From contig NC_090131.1 of NCBI RefSeq assembly GCF_040581485.1, forward strand, positions 18,984,532 to 19,048,531: a DNA stretch of 64,000 nt, given 5' to 3'. The DNA is from Linepithema humile. Lineage: Eukaryota; Arthropoda; Insecta; Hymenoptera; Formicidae. The notes under the pieces are model-generated. The model was not told where the DNA came from. It worked only from the letters and a program-made list of their open reading frames with translations, and made no database searches. Positions 62,401-64,000 of the stretch are shown here, piece after piece. Position 1 is the first letter of the stretch; each line of letters starts with the position of its first letter. Made by a program: the position numbers and the translations under genes.

Positions 62401-64000
62401 CACTTTTCTCCCTTTCTTCTTAGTCTGCCATTGGTCGCGACGGCCGAGAAAACGCAGTGTGACAACCCCTTCTGAAGAAAGGAACGGCCGGCTGACGACT
62501 TAATTAAGAAAACGTCAACATAAAATTCGTTTCATTACATCGACGATCGTTCTTAAAATAAAAGGTTTTACAGTCGTATGACGGGAACGTAGACTTAAAT
62601 AGGAACTATAGTTACTATTGAAATTCTTTATCATCATTTTTTCGTTTTTTTTTGCGCGCGTTTCCGATTGATATTGATTGTAAAAAGAAAAATATATTAG
62701 GTGAGGCCGAATATAGTATATTATTTCCTGATTGACTCGAGGCGGAAATTTAAAAACCGCAGATCGTTCTAACATTGTTCAAGGCTAAGATCGCGGGAAC
62801 CGGGACATCGTTGCGGAACGCGCGCGATAATCACTCGCTTTGAAAAGCGTGGAATGGACGTTTGCAACGGCGAGATCATTCCTAGCGGTACATCGCGGAG
62901 CCCGGCGCAATTTCCTCTCTCGAAAGTATCCGCACGTCTTTCGGTAGAAACCGACAATTCTTGCAGTGTTTTTTGCCACAACACATGATAATGTTTCACG
63001 TTTTCCGGAACGATTTTAATTTCTCGTGAAATTTGTTTCGCTGTTATAACTAAATGCCGGAAGATGGTATTTCTTTCCTTATAAATTTGCTAGTAAAACA
63101 AATATGTTCTGTTAATTTCCACATATAAATAACTTGCTAGTAATTGTTAAAAAATTATTTACAATTTTGTTTCGTTATTTTCTTTTTTACCGAGAGATTA
63201 CAAGATTAATACAGTTTTTTAAAATTATTATAAAAAATATATATTTTAATAGAACAACTTAAAATGTATGAAAGACTTATGCTGAAATACCATCTCAGAT
63301 AGCATCTCTCTAGTTTCGACAGATTCTCATCCAGGTCAGAGTTGTTTGGCGTCAAACGCCAGGGAGAATTGATTTAATCGGTCGATCTCTCGAGCCTAGG
63401 AGGTCCGGAACGTCCCTCGAGCGTGCAGCAGCAACGGGCGCTGTTCGTTATCTCGCTGACGGCGGGGCAGAAGTCTTAGCGCGGCAACAATCGCCACGGT
63501 GGAAACTCGACACGAGGACATCCACTAGTGCCAGCTCTCGACCGCGGGCCAATTAATACGCGTCTGTTCAAAACGCGGGCGCGCCTCTGTGTGCGCTTGC
63601 CTTTCCGCGGCACACCCGGTACATCGTGTCGGTCGTGCGGCACGGAAGCTTGGAGAAGCCGAGTCGCGAGAGATAGCGAGGGAGATGGAAAGAAGCTGCG
63701 AGACGCGATAGAGAGAAAGGCAATGAGATAGAGAAAGAAAGAGAAAGGGAAGAAGCTTCGTACGTGCTCGCCACGCTGAAAAGGGTAGCCCACGGAGCAT
63801 AACCAAGTAGCCCACGACAATAAGCAGGGAAACGTTTTATTAATTGCCGAGATCTGTCAGTGTCTCCGGCGAACGCGCTGCCATATTAAATGACCGGACT
63901 GCCGACCGAAACCGACCGACCGACGGCGGTGGGTAACTCTCAGCCGGAACAGCGAATCGGTGCGCTCGCCGGCAAACTGGCCGCGAACGTCGAAGAGCCA
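59450..64000. other. non-genic mosaic DNA
   Basis: No recognisable gene. CpG-rich and pyrimidine-rich stretches at about 60340-60470 and 63880-64000 give chance frames. A short (CCGA)n run lies at 63901-63924. An AT-rich block lies at about 63010-63300. The CpG-rich end of the window could be the edge of an exon or promoter lying beyond it. Confidence 0.5.

Noticed and set aside
1..64000. CRISPR array, bacterial operon, phage or virus
   Set aside because: No regularly spaced short repeats with unique spacers, no closely packed long frames and no viral domains; the sequence has the character of animal non-coding DNA.

Overview
The window looks like nuclear DNA from an insect, most likely a hymenopteran and perhaps an ant. 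The signs are a mosaic of CpG-rich blocks and AT-rich blocks a few hundred bases long, many (GA)n/(CT)n microsatellites, no operon-like spacing, splice-site-like signals, and a decayed mariner-type fragment. The lineage is an inference from composition and style; no gene was identified that would fix it. I found no complete protein-coding gene, no rRNA, no convincing tRNA and no CRISPR array. The longest open frame (229 codons, 19898-20587, minus) shows no recognisable family. Most of the sequence reads as intron or intergenic DNA of one or more long genes.

Layout. 1-9 kb: non-genic mosaic. 9.8-10.5 kb: a CpG-rich block whose minus strand has a short open frame running into a GTAAGT donor, a weak candidate 5' exon. 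10.5-24.7 kb: non-genic, with several simple repeats at 14.1-14.6 kb. 24.7-25.7 kb: two diverged copies of a ~90 bp sequence about 900 bp apart. 28.8-29.4 kb: a purine-rich tract, a CCTG run and a (CGG)n run. 29.98-30.06 kb: on the plus strand, a strong 3' splice site abuts a 5' splice site directly (TTCTAG|GTAAGT), with a second donor 44 nt further on. This is the architecture of a recursive (ratcheting) splice site and would fit a long plus-strand intron. 30.7 kb: a TATAAAAG / TCAGTT / AATAAA cluster. 34-39 kb: microsatellites, a diverged repeat pair and a C17 run.

The richest region is 40.4-48.4 kb. It holds a short poly(A)-bearing repeat present twice (40.5 and 47.7 kb), twin covarying hairpins (41.2 kb), a ~227 bp mariner-like deletion derivative (41.5 kb), and then a cluster of diverged tandem repeats from 42.7 to 47.4 kb. 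Two units of this cluster (starting 43001 and 44022, offset 1021 bp) are about 99% identical over ~827 bp but much more diverged in their spacers. Each contains a ~427 bp block flanked by 15 bp direct repeats; a third, older unit at ~45.16 kb has the uninterrupted sequence. On the minus strand the cluster carries splice-like modules: a 54 bp exon candidate at 42691-42744 and two 122 bp Gly-rich exon candidates at 43003-43124 and 44024-44145. A large inverted repeat (45911-46184 against 46424-46676) belongs to the same cluster.

48.6-64 kb is mostly unremarkable, apart from a strong plus-strand acceptor at 59.4 kb. The plus-strand recursive site and the minus-strand exon candidates cannot belong to the same transcript. 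Either two genes overlap or adjoin here, or one set of signals is accidental.
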